DNA of 64,000 nt from Rhizobium oryziradicis (GCF_001939045.1 NZ_MKIM01000018.1:29731-93730), one strand, 5' to 3'. Counted from the first letter of the stretch, positions 8,721 to 18,727 are shown. The notes: generated from the sequence alone by a model not told the origin. A program made the numbers and translations.

Positions 8721-8847
8721 AAGTGAGAATAACAGCCGACTATGCAAAAAATGCAGGTCAGGCAGGATTTTAAGTCCATTGAAATAAAAATGCTGCAATG
8801 CAATATGTATAATCAGTCTTGGGAGGATTGCAGCAGGAATCAAAACC

Positions 8848-9006
8848 ATGACCCGCAACAAGCGTACCATTCATAGCAATTTCGAGACCTTGCGCTCAGC
8901 TATTCGCAGCGCTGCACGTCCGCATAGCTATTTTCGTTTTGGCTACGGCGCATTCGAGCAATTGGCAACGCGGCCTTGGCAGCAGCACGAAACACGCACG
9001 CGCTAG
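8848..9006 (+). CDS. Small basic hypothetical protein (52 aa)
   Basis: An ATG-initiated 52-codon ORF (MTRNKRTIHSNFETLRSAIR...), rich in Arg, His and aromatic residues, with no membrane segment. GGGAGG lies about 20 bases upstream, farther than usual. It lies in the 361-base gap between the glycosylase gene and the convergent regulator gene. Codon use is similar to real genes, and it ends just before a dispersed repeat. Function is unknown; it could be spurious. Confidence 0.4.
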   Translation: MTRNKRTIHSNFETLRSAIRSAARPHSYFRFGYGAFEQLATRPWQQHETRTR

Positions 9007-9009
9007 AGG

Positions 9010-9052
9010 GTCGGCCGAAAAGTGGAACCCGGTTTTTCTGATCAGACAAACG
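9010..9052. repeat. Dispersed palindromic repeat, copy 1
   Basis: Contains CGAAAAGTGGAACCCGGTTTTTCTG followed by GACAAACG. The same core (GAAAAGTGG-N-CCGGTTTTC) recurs near 24.1, 25.9, 42.3, 53.5 and 60.5 kb in one or other orientation. This copy lies between the small ORF and the 3' end of the convergent regulator gene. Confidence 0.65.
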
Positions 9053-9081
9053 AAACCAAGGTCTGATCTATGATCTCTCGA

Positions 9082-9984
9082 TCATGCTGGCGTCTTGATG
9101 CGCTCTTGAGCATGACTGCAAACGCCCGTGTTTTCCAGCGCAACCACGCTTTCAAAAACCTCATCCAAAACGGCGGATTTAACCGCCAGCCAAGCGCAAT
9201 ATTCTTGAAAGAACTGGGCGGACAGCAAAGTACGGCTTCCCCGTCGAGGGCCACTCCGGGCCATACACCCCTTTTCCTCGGCCTTTTTGAGGGTTCTCTG
9301 CAAATGTGTGCGCGACATTAAAAAACGTTCCGCCATGGCTGGTACACTCAAGACGCCAAGGTCATAAAATCCGTCTTTCAAAGGAGCCCGAACAGCCAGT
9401 TCCAAAAAATGATCCATCACCAACGCACCACACTCAGTCCATTGCAGCAAGCCAATGCGCTCAGATGGTTCGCGCCATACGGTATCGGCAATGCAGCGAC
9501 GCGCAAACTCCGGTTGCACGCGAAAAAGCAAATCAGGCTTCACACGGTGACGCTCAGAACGATTGCCGCCATCGACATAATCGAGAACGGCAAGATTTGC
9601 CCCAAACCACATGTGCATCGCGGCAAGACTCTGATCACCAATATCATAGCGCACAGGGCGGCGTGGGCTGGCTGCATCAACATGGATGAAGTGATAGGCT
9701 CGCAGATTCTCGACAAAATGATGGGCCGTATTCCGGCTGGCGATACCCGCCGCAGCCACCCAATCACTCAAGCTGGTTGCCGTTAGCCCTGTTCCACTCC
9801 CGTCAAGCGCATAATCGGCGTAGAGAGCAAAGGAAGCCTGCGTTAGAAGCCAGCGTTGGTGACAAACAAGAGCGCGCGACAAGCGAGGATTAGACTGAAA
9901 CTGCATCGCAAATCGACCAGCCATCGCGGCCATGGCTTCCACAAAACGTGGAGAAGATGCTAAAGAATTGACTGAGAGCGCCAT
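9082..9984 (-). CDS. Unrecognised protein with helix-turn-helix segments, possible regulator
   Basis: A 300-residue soluble protein not assigned to a named family. Two regions look like winged-helix DNA-binding domains. One is near residues 67-95 (LTATSLSDWVAAAGIASRNTAHHFVENLRAYHFI). The other is at about 212-250 (LSVPAMAERFLMSRTHLQRTLKKAEEKGCMARSG), and its turn and recognition helix are convincing. No sensor domain or membrane helix is seen. It is transcribed away from an AT-rich 444-base region, on whose other side lies an MFS transporter gene. Divergent control of that transporter is possible but inferred. Cysteines are scattered and form no cluster. Confidence 0.6.
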   Translation of the reverse strand: MALSVNSLASSPRFVEAMAAMAGRFAMQFQSNPRLSRALVCHQRWLLTQASFALYADYALDGSGTGLTATSLSDWVAAAGIASRNTAHHFVENLRAYHFIHVDAASPRRPVRYDIGDQSLAAMHMWFGANLAVLDYVDGGNRSERHRVKPDLLFRVQPEFARRCIADTVWREPSERIGLLQWTECGALVMDHFLELAVRAPLKDGFYDLGVLSVPAMAERFLMSRTHLQRTLKKAEEKGCMARSGPRRGSRTLLSAQFFQEYCAWLAVKSAVLDEVFESVVALENTGVCSHAQERIKTPA

Positions 9985-10428
9985 GGAATACCTGAATTCA
10001 GTACCTACTTAAAATGCAACAAAAGTGCATTGAAAATAACGTAATATTTCGTCGCACAGATAAAACATGAATATACATAAAACAATTGATATTTACAAAT
10101 TATATAAAATTATTCCGAAATGGACTTTTGATCAAAATAGAAATATACATTTAAAAACCAGACAAATATATTTCACATCAAACACATTCACCCGCCGAAA
10201 TATAAAAAAATTAATTGGAACGCCCTTAGTGGGCAAAAAATGGCACATTATAAATACGCGCCTCACACATTTCTTTGTGCAAATTCTTATAGCACAAATG
10301 AAAATTCGCCTCAAGCGCACGCCTCATTGACGACAAATGAAGGCGCGAGGAGATGTCGCAGTCGACACTGGAAGCGTATTTCTATAGTGCCTGTCACGTA
10401 TCGAGCCCTCCCGTATTGGACGACAGAC
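9985..10428. other. AT-rich divergent intergenic region
   Basis: This 444-base stretch separates the divergently transcribed regulator-like gene and the MFS gene. It is far richer in A and T than its surroundings, especially 10035-10260. AATGCA and TGCATT (10013-10018 and 10026-10031) form a short inverted repeat near the regulator start. ORFs through it translate to Lys/Ile/Asn-rich sequence without RBS or homology and look non-coding. It probably holds both promoters. Confidence 0.5.
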
Positions 10429-11670
10429 ATGTTTGGCAATCTCGCATCTGTAGCAACCTTGATGCTATCAACCCTGCTGATGATGGCAGGCTACGGCTTG
10501 ATGAACTATATGCTGCCCATTCGCGGGATTGCCGAGGGCTGGTCGACTTTCACCATCTCGATCATTGCAACGGGCTACACGTTTGGATTCACCAGTTCCT
10601 GTGTGATCACGCCGACGCTGGTGCAACGCGTGGGGCATGTTCGGGTATTTTCCGCCTTGATCACGCTTCTGACCGTGTCAATCTTGTTGTGTGCACTGGT
10701 GCTTGATTGGCGAGCCTGGATTTTGTTTCGTGCAATAGCGGGCTTTGCCGTTGCCGGCTGCTATTTGATCATTGAAAGCTGGCTCAATGAGCGCAGCAAC
10801 AATGAAAACAGAGGGGCTTTCTTCTCGGTCTATATGATCACGACACTCGCAGGCTCGATTGGCGGACAATTTATCGTTCCTCTGGGCGATACCCATAGTC
10901 AGACATTGTTCATTGTCTGCGCCCTTATTTTCTCTGCGGCCTTGCTTCCAACCGCGCTTTCGACAGCCCAGTCACCTGCGCCTTTGCAACAGGCGCGTTT
11001 CGATCTCAAGAAACTCTACCGCCGCTCGCCGGTGGCTTTCATCGGCTCGCTGTTGTCCGGCGCTTTATCCGGCACATGGAGCAGTCTTGGTGGCGTTTAC
11101 AGCCAGCGCATTGGCCTTTCCACCGCCGAAGGTGCGACGCTTCTGGCCTGCGTTCTCGCCGGTGGTGCCTTGGCGCAATTGCCCATTGGCCGCCTTTCTG
11201 ACCGAATGGATCGACGTAAAGTGATGGTGGGCGCTGGTCTGTTTGGCACCATCTGCTGTATCGCCATGATCACGCTAAGTGGTGTCTCACCGCTTGCCCT
11301 TTACATATGCAGCTTTTTGGTTGGCACCGTGCTCTATCCAGTCTATTCGCTCAATGTTGCGCATGCCAACGACCTTGCCGAGCCTGACGAATATGTCACG
11401 ATTTCCAGCGGTATCATGATCTTGTACGGCTTGGGAACGGTGACAGGCCCGTTGATGACCGGTGCCATCATGGAGGAGGTTGGGCCGCCTGGCCTGCTCT
11501 GGAGCCTGGCCCTCAGCTTTCTCATTTATGCCGGCTACGCTGCCTGGCGTATGACCCAGCGCATCGCGCCAGATGACGACCAGGGCAAAACCGAGTTTCA
11601 GGCTTTGCCGCTTCCCCTGCGAGGAACCGATGTGGCGGCCGGTACGCGAACGGACACCCCGACACCATAG
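10429..11670 (+). CDS. MFS transporter (YcaD-like)
   Basis: A 413-residue major facilitator with 12 predicted transmembrane helices. The N-terminal helix reads FGNLASVATLMLSTLLMMAG, and the loop between TM8 and TM9 has the MFS motif GRLSDRMDRRKVM. The protein ends in a soluble Asp/Thr-rich tail. The frame is open to 10240, but the upstream extension is AT-rich and non-hydrophobic, so the ATG at 10429 is preferred although no strong ribosome binding site precedes it. Substrate is unknown; YcaD-like members remain uncharacterised. It converges with a DMT transporter gene, leaving only 9 bases between stop codons. Confidence 0.85.
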   Translation: MFGNLASVATLMLSTLLMMAGYGLMNYMLPIRGIAEGWSTFTISIIATGYTFGFTSSCVITPTLVQRVGHVRVFSALITLLTVSILLCALVLDWRAWILFRAIAGFAVAGCYLIIESWLNERSNNENRGAFFSVYMITTLAGSIGGQFIVPLGDTHSQTLFIVCALIFSAALLPTALSTAQSPAPLQQARFDLKKLYRRSPVAFIGSLLSGALSGTWSSLGGVYSQRIGLSTAEGATLLACVLAGGALAQLPIGRLSDRMDRRKVMVGAGLFGTICCIAMITLSGVSPLALYICSFLVGTVLYPVYSLNVAHANDLAEPDEYVTISSGIMILYGLGTVTGPLMTGAIMEEVGPPGLLWSLALSFLIYAGYAAWRMTQRIAPDDDQGKTEFQALPLPLRGTDVAAGTRTDTPTP

Positions 11671-11679
11671 CCCGCAGCA

Positions 11680-12624
11680 TTAGCCCGAAATAGGCGACGA
11701 CGCTTTTCTCGCCGCTTTGCGCTCCAAACCCAATTGGTGTTCGCGAAAAATGATGAATATGCCCGCTCCGGCCACAATGATTGTACCAATCAAGGTGTGG
11801 ATGCTCGGTAAATCATCAAACAAAACATAGCCTATCGCGGAGCCAAACAAAATTGAGCTGTACTCAAAGGGGGCGATGGTGGAAATATCGGCGTGGCGAT
11901 AGCTTTCCGTCAATAAAATCTGCGCGGCACCACCGCACACGCCCGCAAGGGCCAAAAGAAAAAGCTGGCTTGTGGAAAGACCGCTCCATCCGAAGGGAAG
12001 AGACACAAGGGATATCAGCGTCGCAATAATGGAAAAATAGAGCACGATTGTTGCGGTCTTTTCCGTCTGCACCAATTGGCGCACCTGCAACATGGCAGCA
12101 GCCCCCAACGCCGCGGAGGCCAGCACCGCAAGGGCTCCAGTTCCTGCCACAGATGCCATCCCCCCGTCCCTGAGCAGGGTCAATTTAGGCCATGAAATGA
12201 TAACAACGCCAAAAAGTCCCACTGCGACAGCCGACCAGCGATAAAGGCGCACGGTTTCGCCCATAAAAACGGCCGCGAACACAACGGCTATCAAAGGCAT
12301 GGCATAACCAATGGCAATTGCATCGGGCATAGGCAGATGCACCAACCCATAGAAGCCACAGGCCATGGCGCAAATTCCAATGAGACCCCGCTTCACATGG
12401 CCAAAAACATTGGCTGTCTTGAAGGCCGTTTCAAGCTGGCGGATAACAATCAGATAGGCGAAAATTGGGATGAGCGCAAAAGCAGAACGATAGAAGGTGA
12501 TCTGTCCGGCAGGGATGGTGTCGCCAGCAAGCTTGATCGCGGTCTGCATAACCACAAACACCGTGACAGACGCGATCTTGAACATGATACCCCTGAGTGG
12601 GTTTACCGATGTCTCACTATCCAT
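11680..12624 (-). CDS. DMT-superfamily (EamA) transporter
   Basis: A 314-residue inner-membrane protein with ten hydrophobic helices in two repeats of five, the EamA/RhaT layout. The first repeat starts with IMFKIASVTVFVVMQTAIKL and contains the conserved FYRSAFALIP. The second ends with LIGTIIVAGAGIFIIFRE and a short basic cytoplasmic tail. Family knowledge: these carriers export amino acids, nucleobases or other metabolites. Nothing in the context identifies a substrate. It is convergent with the MFS gene and has its own 373-base upstream region. Confidence 0.88.
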   Translation of the reverse strand: MDSETSVNPLRGIMFKIASVTVFVVMQTAIKLAGDTIPAGQITFYRSAFALIPIFAYLIVIRQLETAFKTANVFGHVKRGLIGICAMACGFYGLVHLPMPDAIAIGYAMPLIAVVFAAVFMGETVRLYRWSAVAVGLFGVVIISWPKLTLLRDGGMASVAGTGALAVLASAALGAAAMLQVRQLVQTEKTATIVLYFSIIATLISLVSLPFGWSGLSTSQLFLLALAGVCGGAAQILLTESYRHADISTIAPFEYSSILFGSAIGYVLFDDLPSIHTLIGTIIVAGAGIFIIFREHQLGLERKAARKASSPISG

Positions 12625-12997
12625 GTGCGAAACTCATAAAATAACAAACAAACTCAAGAATCGCTCTACCGCGTCTCGTTTGGGCAACTCATATCCTCTC
12701 TATCATCCTGCCAAGAGATGCAAGCAATAAGCCTTTCTGGAAATAATCACGACCCTTGAGGTAAAAACAATCTCACCAGATCCCAAAACACCCGTTTAAA
12801 TTAAAGGAATTGAGCAATGGAAGCATAAACATCCATAAGTTCCAATTGCGTTGTCTTTTCTAAAAAAAATCGCACAAAAAAATTTGATTTTAGCAATCGT
12901 TCAGAAATTGCTGCCATATTCTTCCCAGTTGCGCTCGCAAAACAGGTTGCGATGCTTGCATCTACTGGGTTTGCAATAGGACGATCGGGATAAATTT
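12625..12997. other. Intergenic region between DMT gene and pepN
   Basis: A divergent 373-base gap. It is AT-rich (notably 12760-12900), carries no credible ORF or recognised RNA, and presumably holds the promoters of the DMT transporter gene and of pepN. No clear -35/-10 pair could be chosen. Confidence 0.4.
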
Positions 12998-15646
12998 ATG
13001 CGAACAGAAACAGGCCAGGTGACCAGCTTGGCAGACTATCGCCCTACAGACTTCGTTCTGGAGAGAGTAGACCTCACCTTCGAGCTCGATCCCACAGAAA
13101 CAAAAGTCGAAGCCCGCCTGATCTTCCATCGACGCGAAGAAGCGAACCCAAACGCGCCGCTGGTGCTTGATGGTGACGAACTTGTTCTATCAAGCGTGCT
13201 GTTCGATCAGATCGAGATTGACAGCGAGCGCTACACAGCAACGCCTGATTCCTTGACGATCCGTGATCTTCCCGCTTCTGAGCCCTTCGAAATCACCATC
13301 ACAACCCTGATTAATCCGGAAGCCAACACCCAGTTGATGGGACTTTATCGCTCCAACGGGATCTATTGCACCCAATGTGAAGCCGAAGGTTTTCGCCGCA
13401 TCACCTATTTCCCCGATCGGCCTGACGTCCTTGCCGTCTACACGGTCAACATTATCGCCGACAAAGCCGCCAATCCGCTGCTTCTCTCCAATGGCAATTT
13501 TCTTGGTGGCGCTGGCTACGGCGAAGGCAAGCATTTCGCAGCGTGGTTCGATCCCCATCCCAAACCAAGCTATTTGTTTGCTTTGGTGGCTGGCGATCTC
13601 GGCTTGGTTGAAGACACATTCACCACCGTCTCCGGCCGTGAGGTCGCTCTTAAAATCTATGTCGAGCATGGCAAAGAACCACGAGCCACTTACGCCATGG
13701 ATGCGCTGAAGCGCTCGATGACATGGGATGAAGAGACATTTGGTCGCGAATACGACCTCGACATTTTCATGATTGTCGCCGTATCCGACTTCAACATGGG
13801 GGCCATGGAAAACAAGGGCCTGAATATCTTCAACGATAAATACGTCCTTGCCGATCCCGAAACTGCAACCGATGCCGATTATGCCAATATCGAAGCCATC
13901 ATTGCGCACGAATATTTTCACAATTGGACAGGCAATCGTATCACCTGCCGCGACTGGTTCCAGCTTTGCCTCAAGGAAGGCCTGACGGTCTACCGCGATC
14001 ACGAATTTTCGGCCGACCAGCGTTCCCGTGCCGTCAAGCGCATTGGCGAAGTTCGCCACTTGCGCAGCGAACAGTTTGTTGAGGATTCCGGGCCGCTGGC
14101 GCATCCGGTTCGACCATCACAATACAAAGAAATCAACAACTTCTACACCACCACAGTCTACGAAAAAGGCTCGGAAGTCACCCGGATGATTGCCTCAATT
14201 CTGGGCAAGGATCTGTTCAAACAGGGCATGGACCTCTATTTTGAACGCCATGACGGTGATGCGGCAACGGTCGAAGATTTCGTGCAGTGCTTCGCCGATG
14301 TTTCGAACCGGAATCTGTCGCAATTCTCTTTGTGGTATCATCAGGCCGGCACGCCCCATGTCACTGTGTCGTGCGACTATGATACAAACGCGCAGACGTT
14401 TACCGTGAAGCTTGCACAAACCATTGCTGCAACGCCGGGTCAGCCTGATAAAAAGCCAATGCATATCCCGCTGTCCTTTGCTCTTCTGGCAAACGATGGT
14501 GCTATGATCGCACCGGCCTCGGCAAGCGGCGGCGAAGTGAGTGAAAATCTCTTGCATCTAACGGAGGCTGCACAGAGTTTTGTGTTTCATGGCGTTCCAG
14601 AGCGGCCCGTTCTTTCGCTCAACCGCAGCTTTTCTGCACCCGTTATTTTGAATTTCACCCAGTCCAGTGATGATCTGGCTCTGATTGCGCGCTATGAAAG
14701 CGATTTGTTCAGTCGTTGGCAGGCATTGACAGATCTTGCCCTCCCCGTGTTGTGTGAAGGCGTAAAGCAAGTGCGCGCAGCACAGCCCGTCCTTTTCAAC
14801 GATGCGCTGAAACGGAGCCTTCTTGCGATCGTTGCCGACGATACCTTGGAGCCGGCCTTTCGTGCTCAGGCCCTCGCCCTGCCAAGCGAAGCCGACATAG
14901 CACGCGAACTCGGCGGTGATATTGACCCGGACGCCATCTATGCAGCACGCAAGGCCATCATCCACGACATCGCCGTCGCGGGCCTGGATATTTTCAAAGG
15001 CCTTCTTGCGCAAATGGCAACGGATGCCGCCTACACACCTGATGCCAAAGCGGCCGGGCAACGCGCATTGAAAAACGCAGCCCTCGCCTATGTCGTGCAA
15101 GCCGAGAATGATCCACTCAAAGCAGCCGAGGCTTATGCCAAGGCAAATAATATGACCGATCTGTCTCATAGCTTGTCAATTCTTGCCCATCATTTCCCGG
15201 GCACGACAGAGACCAAAGCCGCATTGAGTGATTTCGAAAGCCGTTTCGCTAACAATGCCTTGGTGCTGGACAAATGGTTCTCCATTCAGGCGACGATTCC
15301 GGGCGAAGACGGGTTGGTGCGCATTAAAACGCTGATGCAAAGTCCAAAATTCAATGCTGCCAACCCCAATCGGGTTCGTGCACTGATTGGCAGCTTCGCA
15401 TTCGCCAATCCGACTGGCTTTCACCGGGCAGATGGTGCCTCGTACAGCGTTGTCACCGAGGAAATTCTCGCGATCGATAAGCGGAACCCGCAGTTGGCGG
15501 CGAGATTGCTGACCTCAATGCGCACATGGAAACTTTTAGAGCCGCAGCGCGCAGGAAAAGCCCGTGCAGCATTGACAACCATCGCCAATGCCAACGACCT
15601 GTCCAATGACGTGAGAGACATCATCGATCGCATCCTGACGGCGTAA
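12998..15646 (+). CDS. pepN: Aminopeptidase N
   Basis: An 882-residue M1-family zinc metallopeptidase of normal length for bacterial PepN. It removes N-terminal residues from cytosolic peptides. The exopeptidase motif GAMEN is at residues 268-272 and the zinc site HEYFH at 304-308, with the downstream glutamate expected in KEGLTVYRDHEF. The four-domain layout is visible: beta-rich N-terminal domain, catalytic domain, small beta domain (about 445-545), then a C-terminal alpha domain resembling the DUF3458 ARM region. There is no signal peptide. The start at 12998 is not preceded by a strong ribosome binding site. A clear intrinsic terminator follows the gene, so it is monocistronic. Confidence 0.96.
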   Translation: MRTETGQVTSLADYRPTDFVLERVDLTFELDPTETKVEARLIFHRREEANPNAPLVLDGDELVLSSVLFDQIEIDSERYTATPDSLTIRDLPASEPFEITITTLINPEANTQLMGLYRSNGIYCTQCEAEGFRRITYFPDRPDVLAVYTVNIIADKAANPLLLSNGNFLGGAGYGEGKHFAAWFDPHPKPSYLFALVAGDLGLVEDTFTTVSGREVALKIYVEHGKEPRATYAMDALKRSMTWDEETFGREYDLDIFMIVAVSDFNMGAMENKGLNIFNDKYVLADPETATDADYANIEAIIAHEYFHNWTGNRITCRDWFQLCLKEGLTVYRDHEFSADQRSRAVKRIGEVRHLRSEQFVEDSGPLAHPVRPSQYKEINNFYTTTVYEKGSEVTRMIASILGKDLFKQGMDLYFERHDGDAATVEDFVQCFADVSNRNLSQFSLWYHQAGTPHVTVSCDYDTNAQTFTVKLAQTIAATPGQPDKKPMHIPLSFALLANDGAMIAPASASGGEVSENLLHLTEAAQSFVFHGVPERPVLSLNRSFSAPVILNFTQSSDDLALIARYESDLFSRWQALTDLALPVLCEGVKQVRAAQPVLFNDALKRSLLAIVADDTLEPAFRAQALALPSEADIARELGGDIDPDAIYAARKAIIHDIAVAGLDIFKGLLAQMATDAAYTPDAKAAGQRALKNAALAYVVQAENDPLKAAEAYAKANNMTDLSHSLSILAHHFPGTTETKAALSDFESRFANNALVLDKWFSIQATIPGEDGLVRIKTLMQSPKFNAANPNRVRALIGSFAFANPTGFHRADGASYSVVTEEILAIDKRNPQLAARLLTSMRTWKLLEPQRAGKARAALTTIANANDLSNDVRDIIDRILTA

Positions 15647-15663
15647 AGCATCAAAATCTGATC

Positions 15664-15697
15664 AAAGGCGGCAGAGCAAAACTCTGTCGCCTTTTTT
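15664..15697 (+). terminator. Intrinsic terminator of pepN
   Basis: AAAGGCG-GCAGAG pairs with CTCTG-T-CGCCTTT around a short CAAAA loop, followed by a T-run, 17 bases after the pepN stop codon. This is a textbook rho-independent terminator. Confidence 0.85.
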
Positions 15698-15900
15698 GCT
15701 GCGCGTGATTTTCACGAATCAATGTCAATTTTGTCTTGGTCTCACCTGTCAAACGGGATCTGACCTTCAAAAACACGATTCTTCGCAATGGGTTAACGAT
15801 CTCTTAATTTTCGACTGGACAGGAAGAATCGCAAATGATTCATTAGGTTAGATTCGGGCGAGCGGCGCGTTGAATCAGACGATGGATCAAGGCGGGGAAT

Positions 15901-18255
15901 ATGGTGAACGTGCAGCGGGCAACCGCAGCCGATGATCGGTTGCGACTCAAATTATATGGATTTGCGTCTCTTCTGAAATCTGTCACGCAACGAAAAAACC
16001 CATTCTCCGGAACAACCAGTCTATCTGCGACCAATACGGATGCAGCACTCAGGCAAATCATTCCAGTGCTGGTTGTTGCTTTTCTCATCGTTGTTGCTTT
16101 GGCACGTGGCTTGGGTCTTGTCTCGGAATACGGTCGAATGGAAAGTGCCATTCGCCACTCCACCGCAATGATGGCTTCAACTGCTGCGGCAGCCCTCTCT
16201 TCAGGGCCAACCAGTCCGGCAACCATGGATCGGAAAAGTGCCGAGGCTTTGATCGCGCGCTTTCTCCCGGCTGATCTGATTGACGATGAGAGTTTTGTGT
16301 TGCTGCTCAATCCGAACGGATTGGTGGTTGCTGGCTCCCCAAAAGGGGCAGCGTTCGTCGGCTTGCATATGATGGATCTGTTTCCAGAAGTTGCCACGCT
16401 GAGGCGGTTTGCTGACAAAACCGGCGCGATTGAAACCAATATTGATGGCTCACGCCATATCGCGGTTTTGACGCCCACCGGCGAAGATGGTGCCTTGGTG
16501 CTGGCAGCCCATTCGCTCAAATCGGCGGCCGATTATTGGCAGGCCGAAATTGCGCTCAATGTGACGCTGTTTTCAGCCATTTCGCTCATTCTCATGGGTG
16601 TACTCTACGCTTATTTTTCGCAAGCCAAACGTGCGCGCGAGACCTCCGATGTGTTTGTTGAATCCAACCATCGGGTGGAAACCGCGCTTTCGCGCGGCCG
16701 TTGCGGCTTGTGGGATTTCGATCTCGCCACCCGCAAGTTGGTCTGGTCACAGTCGATGTTTGAAATCCTTGGACAAGAGCCGTCCAGCGAACCTTTCGCC
16801 TTCACGGATGCCGCAAAGATGATGCATCCGGACGATGGCAATCTCTATGCCTTGGCACGCACCATAGGCCGCAATGTCGATCGCCATATCGATCAGGTCT
16901 TTCGCATGCGCCATGCCAACGGTCATTATGTCTGGCTGCGCGCCCGCGCCCAGGTTATCCGCACCCATTCCGGTCGTCCACATGTGATTGGCATTGCCAT
17001 GGACGTGACCGAACAGCACCGGCTTGCACAGCGCTACGCTGAAGCGGACCAGAGGCTGGCTGACGCGATTGAGAGCACATCTGAAGCCTTCGTTCTGTGG
17101 GACAAGAACGACCGTCTGGTCATGTGGAATGCTCACTTTCAAAAAGTCTACGGCCTGCCCGATAACATTCTGGTTCCCGGTGTTGAGCGCTCTAAAGTGG
17201 ATGCCGCCGCCGCCAGACCGATTATTCAACGGCGCATTGCCGATCCGAGCGCCACGGGTAGCTCGCGAACAACAGAGTTGCAGTTGGCCGATGAGCGCTG
17301 GCTGCAGATCAACGAGCGCCGCACCCGCGATGGCGGCCTGGTTTCGGTCGGTACCGACATTACCTTGCTCAAACGCCATCAAGAGCGCCTGCGCGAGCAA
17401 GAACGCCGCCTGATGGCAACCATTGGCGATCTTTCCGCCTCTCAGAAAAAACTGGAACGCCAAAAATCCGAGTTGTCGGAAGCTAACGAGAAGTATCTCG
17501 CAGAAAAACAGCGCGCCGAGGCCGCCAACAAAGCAAAGTCAGAGTTTCTGGCCAATATGTCGCATGAGCTTCGCACGCCGCTCAACGCCATTCTGGGCTT
17601 TTCGGAGATCTTGTGCACCAACATGTTTGGGCCAATCGGCTCACCAAAATACGATGAATATGCAAGGGATATTCACGACAGTGGCCGTCACTTGTTGAAT
17701 GTTATCAATGACATTTTGGATATGTCCAAGATTGAAGCGGGTCACATGATCCTGAAATGCGAAACCATTGATTTCGCCTCCCTGATTGATGAAACCCTGC
17801 GTCTCACCACCGTATCAGCCACGGGGAAAAATATTTCGGTTGAAAGACGTATTGCATCCGGGCTGACGCTCACCGCAGACCGGCGCGCCATGAAGCAAAT
17901 CATGCTGAATATTCTCTCCAACTCGGTGAAATTCACCAATGCGGGCGGAAATATCTCGGTGCGCTCCTATAAAGTCGCAGGTGCGGTAAGACTGTTGATT
18001 GCCGATACCGGTATTGGCATTCCGAAAAAGGCGATTGGCAAGATCGGCCAACCGTTCGAGCAGGTTCAAAGCCAATATGCCAAGAGCAAAGGCGGCTCCG
18101 GTCTTGGTCTGGCCATTTCGCGATCCCTCACCATGCTGCACGGCGGCACTTTGACCGTGCGGTCTCGCGAGGGTGTTGGCACCGTCGTGGTCATTACGGT
18201 GCCAGATTCTGTGCCCTTAAAGGAAGATGCACCGGCAGTGGCTTATGCTTCATGA
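15901..18255 (+). CDS. pleC: PleC/DivJ-type sensor histidine kinase
   Basis: A 784-residue membrane kinase. Two transmembrane segments (about 57-76 and 219-239) bracket a periplasmic sensor region. Two PAS domains follow (about 255-375 and 380-490), then a coiled coil (about 490-550). The HisKA domain has SHELRTPLNAILGFSE with phospho-acceptor H555, and the HATPase domain has ADTGIGIPKKAIGKIGQPFEQ and GGSGLGLAISRSL. The HisKA continuation (MFGPIGSPKYDEYARDIHDSG...INDILDMSKIEAG) is diagnostic of the PleC/DivJ/PdhS group. That group controls DivK phosphorylation and asymmetric division in alphaproteobacteria. The position between pepN and glnE matches, as I recall it, the rhizobial pleC locus. 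Assignment to PleC rather than a sister kinase is inference. Confidence 0.78.
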   Translation: MVNVQRATAADDRLRLKLYGFASLLKSVTQRKNPFSGTTSLSATNTDAALRQIIPVLVVAFLIVVALARGLGLVSEYGRMESAIRHSTAMMASTAAAALSSGPTSPATMDRKSAEALIARFLPADLIDDESFVLLLNPNGLVVAGSPKGAAFVGLHMMDLFPEVATLRRFADKTGAIETNIDGSRHIAVLTPTGEDGALVLAAHSLKSAADYWQAEIALNVTLFSAISLILMGVLYAYFSQAKRARETSDVFVESNHRVETALSRGRCGLWDFDLATRKLVWSQSMFEILGQEPSSEPFAFTDAAKMMHPDDGNLYALARTIGRNVDRHIDQVFRMRHANGHYVWLRARAQVIRTHSGRPHVIGIAMDVTEQHRLAQRYAEADQRLADAIESTSEAFVLWDKNDRLVMWNAHFQKVYGLPDNILVPGVERSKVDAAAARPIIQRRIADPSATGSSRTTELQLADERWLQINERRTRDGGLVSVGTDITLLKRHQERLREQERRLMATIGDLSASQKKLERQKSELSEANEKYLAEKQRAEAANKAKSEFLANMSHELRTPLNAILGFSEILCTNMFGPIGSPKYDEYARDIHDSGRHLLNVINDILDMSKIEAGHMILKCETIDFASLIDETLRLTTVSATGKNISVERRIASGLTLTADRRAMKQIMLNILSNSVKFTNAGGNISVRSYKVAGAVRLLIADTGIGIPKKAIGKIGQPFEQVQSQYAKSKGGSGLGLAISRSLTMLHGGTLTVRSREGVGTVVVITVPDSVPLKEDAPAVAYAS

Positions 18256-18371
18256 CAAAGAATTAATCCAATGTCACTTGCTGTTGTATTGGATGTGAAC
18301 GGACAAAGCGCGACAATAGCCTTGACCGGCTAACTATTTTTCATGCCGGTTTATTCGAGGAGGAGCGAATT

Positions 18372-18710
18372 ATGTCTTACATGATCAAAGTCTCTGTAGC
18401 CGCCGTTCTCGCAACCGCCGCCATGACCGGCATGAGCCATGCTGCCATGTCTGCCGCTGACAAGGCGCTGGCCACCGATCACAATCCCCGCTTTGTCATC
18501 AGCTCGCCGGATGAGATCGAAAAGCACGACACATTCCAGGATTTTCTGGGATCGCTGTCACCCACCAGCCCGCAAGCACGCGCGGTTCAGGCAGCCATTC
18601 GGGAAAACCCGGTTCTGCGCAAACAATTCCTGTCGCAGAATATCGAAATCAAGAATGTGATTTTTGCCGATGAAGCCTCCGATGGCAGCTTCGTGCTGTA
18701 TGTTCGCTGA
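18372..18710 (+). CDS. Small exported hypothetical protein
   Basis: A 112-residue protein with a classic Sec signal peptide (MSYMIKVSVAAVLATAAMTG...SHA, cleavage probably after SHAA near residue 25). The mature part of about 85 residues is acidic and polar, with the segment SPQARAVQAAIRENPVLRKQFL that should be helical. A strong ribosome binding site GAGGAGGAG precedes the ATG. No recognised domain is present. It stands alone between the kinase gene and the convergent glnE gene and is probably periplasmic. Function is unknown. Confidence 0.75.
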   Translation: MSYMIKVSVAAVLATAAMTGMSHAAMSAADKALATDHNPRFVISSPDEIEKHDTFQDFLGSLSPTSPQARAVQAAIRENPVLRKQFLSQNIEIKNVIFADEASDGSFVLYVR

Positions 18711-18727
18711 CATGTCGGTCAAGAAAA

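Noticed and set aside
10067..10330. 87-codon plus-strand ORF in the AT-rich region before the MFS gene
   Set aside because: The product is a Lys/Ile/Asn-rich low-complexity sequence with no ribosome binding site, in a non-coding AT-rich stretch. Its composition explains the open frame.
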